NCBI GenBank assembly: GCA_020881915.1
Contig: JAJFPB010000007.1
Coordinates: 1,302,001 to 1,366,000 of the forward strand
Direction of reading: 5' to 3'
DNA: 64,000 bases
From: Paramyrothecium sp. XJ0827
Lineage: Eukaryota; Ascomycota; Sordariomycetes; Hypocreales; Stachybotryaceae
Below are positions 61,234 to 64,000 of the stretch, in pieces; position 1 is the first letter of the stretch, and every line of letters starts with the position of its first letter. The notes beneath the pieces are model-generated. The model did not search any database. It was not told the DNA's origin and was given only the letters and a program-made list of their open reading frames with translations. The position numbers and the translations under genes are program-made.

Positions 61234-61947
61234 ATGACAAAGGAGGAGAGCTCGACCGCGGCAGCGGCGTTGGACGACGACGAGCCGGATGAGTGGTTAG
61301 TGGCTCTTTGCCTTCCCTTAAGCCGCCCCAACAGTCGGTTCCCCCCAGATCCAGGCCGCTAAAATGATGTCTGATCGCAGGGACAAGCGGATCTTCAGCA
61401 CGGGCTGCGCAGGTATGTGCGAAACGGACCTTCTAGTTGGTTGGCAGTGCAATTCGGACAATTATGAGAGATAAAGTCGCTGGCCGGACCGGGTTTTGCG
61501 GGTGTCCTGTCGTCTGGGGTTCAGCTTCGGCACGGAGCTCCGGCTACTGGCGGAGTGTCGATTTTCTCACTATGCACCGGATGTAGAGATTGGGCAAGGT
61601 GAACACTGGCAATTCGCTAATCAGATGGACGCAGATGAGAATGCGAAAATGACGGATTGTTACTTCGAGAAGAAGGACTGGAGAGCCTGTGCCGAAGAGG
61701 TGAGTTGTGGTTTTATTGCTGTTTCCCACAACCCGGCTGCATGTGTCTTGAATCGACTGCTATTTCACGATTGATGGTTGCTCGCAGAGGTTGGACGATG
61801 GCATTGAGGCTATCTACCCAGACGATCTTGAACAACTCATTTCTTATATGAAACCCTACTAACTTACTTTCTCATCAGATGAAGGAGTTCAAGGAGTGCT
61901 GGAAGAGGCATGGAAATGATCAGAGAACTGATTCCAAGGAAGCTTGA
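61234..61947 (+). CDS. coa4: Twin-CX9C cytochrome oxidase assembly factor Coa4 (75 aa, four exons)
   Basis: Exons: 61234-61295, 61381-61412, 61635-61699 and 61879-61947. The joined 75-residue protein has an acidic start, DEWDKRIFSTGC, then two CX9C motifs: Cys-ADENAKMTD-Cys and Cys-AEEMKEFKE-Cys, with the KKDWRAC link typical of Coa4 (yeast Cmc3). It is imported and oxidised by Mia40 in the intermembrane space and supports complex IV assembly. Each CX9C half is split by an intron, so no single frame reveals the gene. The nearer acceptor before exon 3 (at 61624) would shift into a stop, so the acceptor at 61634 is required. Confidence 0.93.
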
Positions 61948-62377
61948 TCTACGAGCGGTGGCCGAAGATGTAGGCCCGTTCCACCCAAAGTTGTACCAAC
62001 ACCACCAAAATGTACCACCACTACTGTAGGTACTTGTTCACTTTTAGATAGACTCTAGAAGAATAAGATCAAACTCCCATGACAACCATAGAACCCGTTT
62101 ATTTATCACTACGTGATGCAAAGCAAGCAAGCAGATGAGTTGTGCCACTTTGGCGGAAAACGGAGCCACTTTATCCGACCCACAATAAAGTCATGATTAG
62201 AGCTTGTCGCCGATTTCCTAAAAAGTTCAGCTCGCCTTGCCGCTGGGAGCTACTCATCTACCTCACATCGCTACCACTCGCCACCTATAAGTCTTGCTTT
62301 TCACCGGCCAGGCTACCACTGATCACCTCTGCTCGGTCTCCTCGACACGTCCGGCTCGAAATTGCTCAATCTGCACA
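61948..62377. other. Intergenic with the mgm101 promoter
   Basis: 430 bp between coa4 and mgm101, on the same strand; no gene seen. Confidence 0.6.
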
Positions 62378-63416
62378 ATGTTCGCTTCGCGGAGAGCTTT
62401 GTGTGCCGCACGCGAGCAGCTGCCCCGGCAGGCGTCTCGGGCGCAGTGCCGTCTCGCTCGCCTCTACTCGACGCAAGAGGGCGATGCCGCCGCGCCGGTC
62501 GCAGCGCCGGCTGCCGAGACCACGAGCGCGGCCGGTGCGGTGCCTTCCAAGCCGGCGCCACGAGCCTCGAAGCCGAACCCATACTCAAGAGTAAGGGAGA
62601 GCGCTGCGGCAAAGTCCTCGTCCTCCTCCTCCACGCCCGCTGCCTCCGCCGCGGCGGCCCCGAACGGCCCCCCGGCCAAGCTCGTCTACCAGCCCAAGAC
62701 CACCGCCTACCCGGCGCCTCCGCGCCCCGCGCACAACGGCTCCGCCAGGTACAAGCACAACCCGGTCGTCGAGCCGCCGCCGACCGTCGACTGGGCCAGC
62801 ACGTTCTACGGCATCTCCGCGCAGCCCGTGACGCCGGAGCAGTTCCAGCTGCTGGCCGAGCCGCTCCCCCTGTCGGACATCGAGGTGAAGCCGGACGGCG
62901 TCATCTACCTGCCCGAGATCAAGTACCGCAGGAAGCTCAACGAGGTGTTTGGGCCCATGGGCTGGGGCATGATTCCCAAAGGAGAGGCTGTCGTTGGTGA
63001 CAATATTGTTACGAGGGAGTACGCCCTCATCATCAATAACCGGTATGTCCACCTTCGAACGCTTATCGCAGATCCACCCACCTGTGCCACCTAAGCGTCG
63101 CGCCTCCCCCCCTTATGGCCTGTACTAACAATTTGTCTGCAGTTTCGTCGCCCAAGCGCAGGGTGAGAACCAATACTTCAGCCCCGAGCAGCTCCCCTCC
63201 GCCGTTGAGGGCTGCAAGTCCAATGCCTTGATGCGTTGCTGCAAGGACATCGGCGTCGCGAGCGAGCTGTGGGACCCCAGCTTCATCCGCTGGTTCAAGA
63301 AGAGCAACATGGAGCAAGTTTGGGTCGAGCACGCCGTCACCAAGAAGAAGCGCACCTTGTGGTACAGGCGCGGCGAAGTCGACGTACAGTACCCCTACAC
63401 CAGAGCCAAGCAGTAG
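62378..63416 (+). CDS. mgm101: Mitochondrial genome maintenance protein Mgm101 (312 aa)
   Basis: Two exons, 62378-63042 and 63143-63416. The N-terminus ([14 protein letters not shown], Arg-rich) is a mitochondrial presequence, followed by an Ala/Ser/Pro-rich spacer. The conserved core starts at [20 protein letters not shown] and includes [38 protein letters not shown] and, after the intron, [32 protein letters not shown] and [15 protein letters not shown]. Mgm101 is a Rad52-like single-strand-annealing protein of the nucleoid that maintains mitochondrial DNA by recombinational repair. Confidence 0.96.
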
Positions 63417-63833
63417 AGCGTTTTCATTTGTTTCACGGGGAGCCGAGCTGCTCCTCGCAGCGAGTCGTGAGGGGGGCTTGTACGATAGAGATGGGTTAAT
63501 AGAGAGGGTGCTGCGCGTATGTGGATTTGTATATCATGTTGTATATCTAACAGGGACTCTCGAACAGGTACATATCATTGGTGGCGTCAAAGGAAGTTGA
63601 TTGGTTCTAAAGGATTCTTATTGATATACCAGAGTCTAGAGGGCAGCTACGTCTTACACAATACATGGGTTTCTGGCGGGTTGGTACACCCGCGCAACCC
63701 AAATGCTGGGGACCCTGCTCCAATGCCTATACGAGGCGGTCGCCGAGAGTGATGCTTGCGCGTGAGCCAAGAACCTGTAGAAAGCACGTACGCCAAACTC
63801 CAACCTGAGAAGATCCAACATGCGCACAGCCCT
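63417..63833. other. 3' intergenic between convergent genes
   Basis: 417 bp; no gene seen. Confidence 0.6.
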
Positions 63834-64000
63834 CTAGCGCTCAACATTGGAGCGGTCGCCACCGGACCGGTCGAAGCCGGAGCTCGAGGCGCCGTCGGCG
63901 TTGCCTGAGCCCATAGCCCACGACAGCCACGAGCCGCCGGAGACGTTGCGTCGGCGGACTGCTTCCTCCTCTTCCGCGCCGCTCTCGGCCTCGATCTTCT
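63834..64000 (-). CDS. 3' end of an unidentified gene, cut by the window edge
   Basis: A minus-strand frame enters at the window end and stops with TAG at 63836-63834. It codes for 55 residues: an acidic IEAESGAEEEEAV, the basic RRRN, then SGGSWLSWAMGSG and a Ser/Gly/Asp-rich tail ending RSNVER. The G/C third-position bias is strong and the composition looks coding. No domain can be named from the tail alone. Confidence 0.6.
   Translation of the reverse strand, partial: KIEAESGAEEEEAVRRRNVSGGSWLSWAMGSGNADGASSSGFDRSGGDRSNVER

Overview
The window is nuclear DNA of a filamentous ascomycete, most likely a sordariomycete and probably Hypocreales. The genes carry many short introns (about 43-100 bp, GT...AG, CTRAY-like branch sites) and their coding sequence is GC-rich at third positions. 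The content fits: a Neurospora-type copper metallothionein, a LaeA-like methyltransferase, a proteinase-K-type secreted subtilase, a DUF7708 protein and fungal P450s. I support 25 complete protein genes, two partial ones at the window edges, one tRNA and one doubtful relic. Splice models were joined by hand, and the summed exon lengths of every complete model are divisible by three.

Accessory half (1-43 kb). 256-2668 encodes a DUF7708 (NLR-like N-terminal) protein. A CYP52-like P450 (4067-5720, minus) is divergent from a 1304-residue NRPS-like enzyme of layout adenylation - Asp-rich linker - carrier - condensation (7186-11291, plus). After a four-helix membrane protein and a dysferlin-domain peroxin come a metallothionein (16978-17119) and a chromate transporter (19276-20994), transcribed away from each other. 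Next are a secreted subtilase (23731-25052), a small unknown protein, a nine-exon LaeA-like methyltransferase (26408-28384), an O-methyltransferase (30627-32070), tRNA-Val(AAC), a putatively secreted amidohydrolase, mitochondrial ribosomal protein mL50, a second P450 and a DUF4419 protein.

Core half (43-64 kb). This part holds a Cys-rich membrane protein, DAHP synthase (entry to the shikimate pathway, with a GCN4/CPC1-type site upstream), two conserved proteins of unknown role, ribosomal protein eL13, an armadillo-repeat SmgGDS-like protein, Pam16, biotin-protein ligase, the twin-CX9C factor Coa4, Mgm101 and the 3' end of an unknown gene. Several of these act in mitochondria.

The most unusual items are the A-T-C NRPS-like enzyme with its alternating Asp-hydrophobic linker, its divergent P450 with a CGG-bearing direct repeat between them, an in-frame alternative start inside the DAHP synthase intron, and a perfect 11-bp hairpin inside the start-codon intron of eL13.
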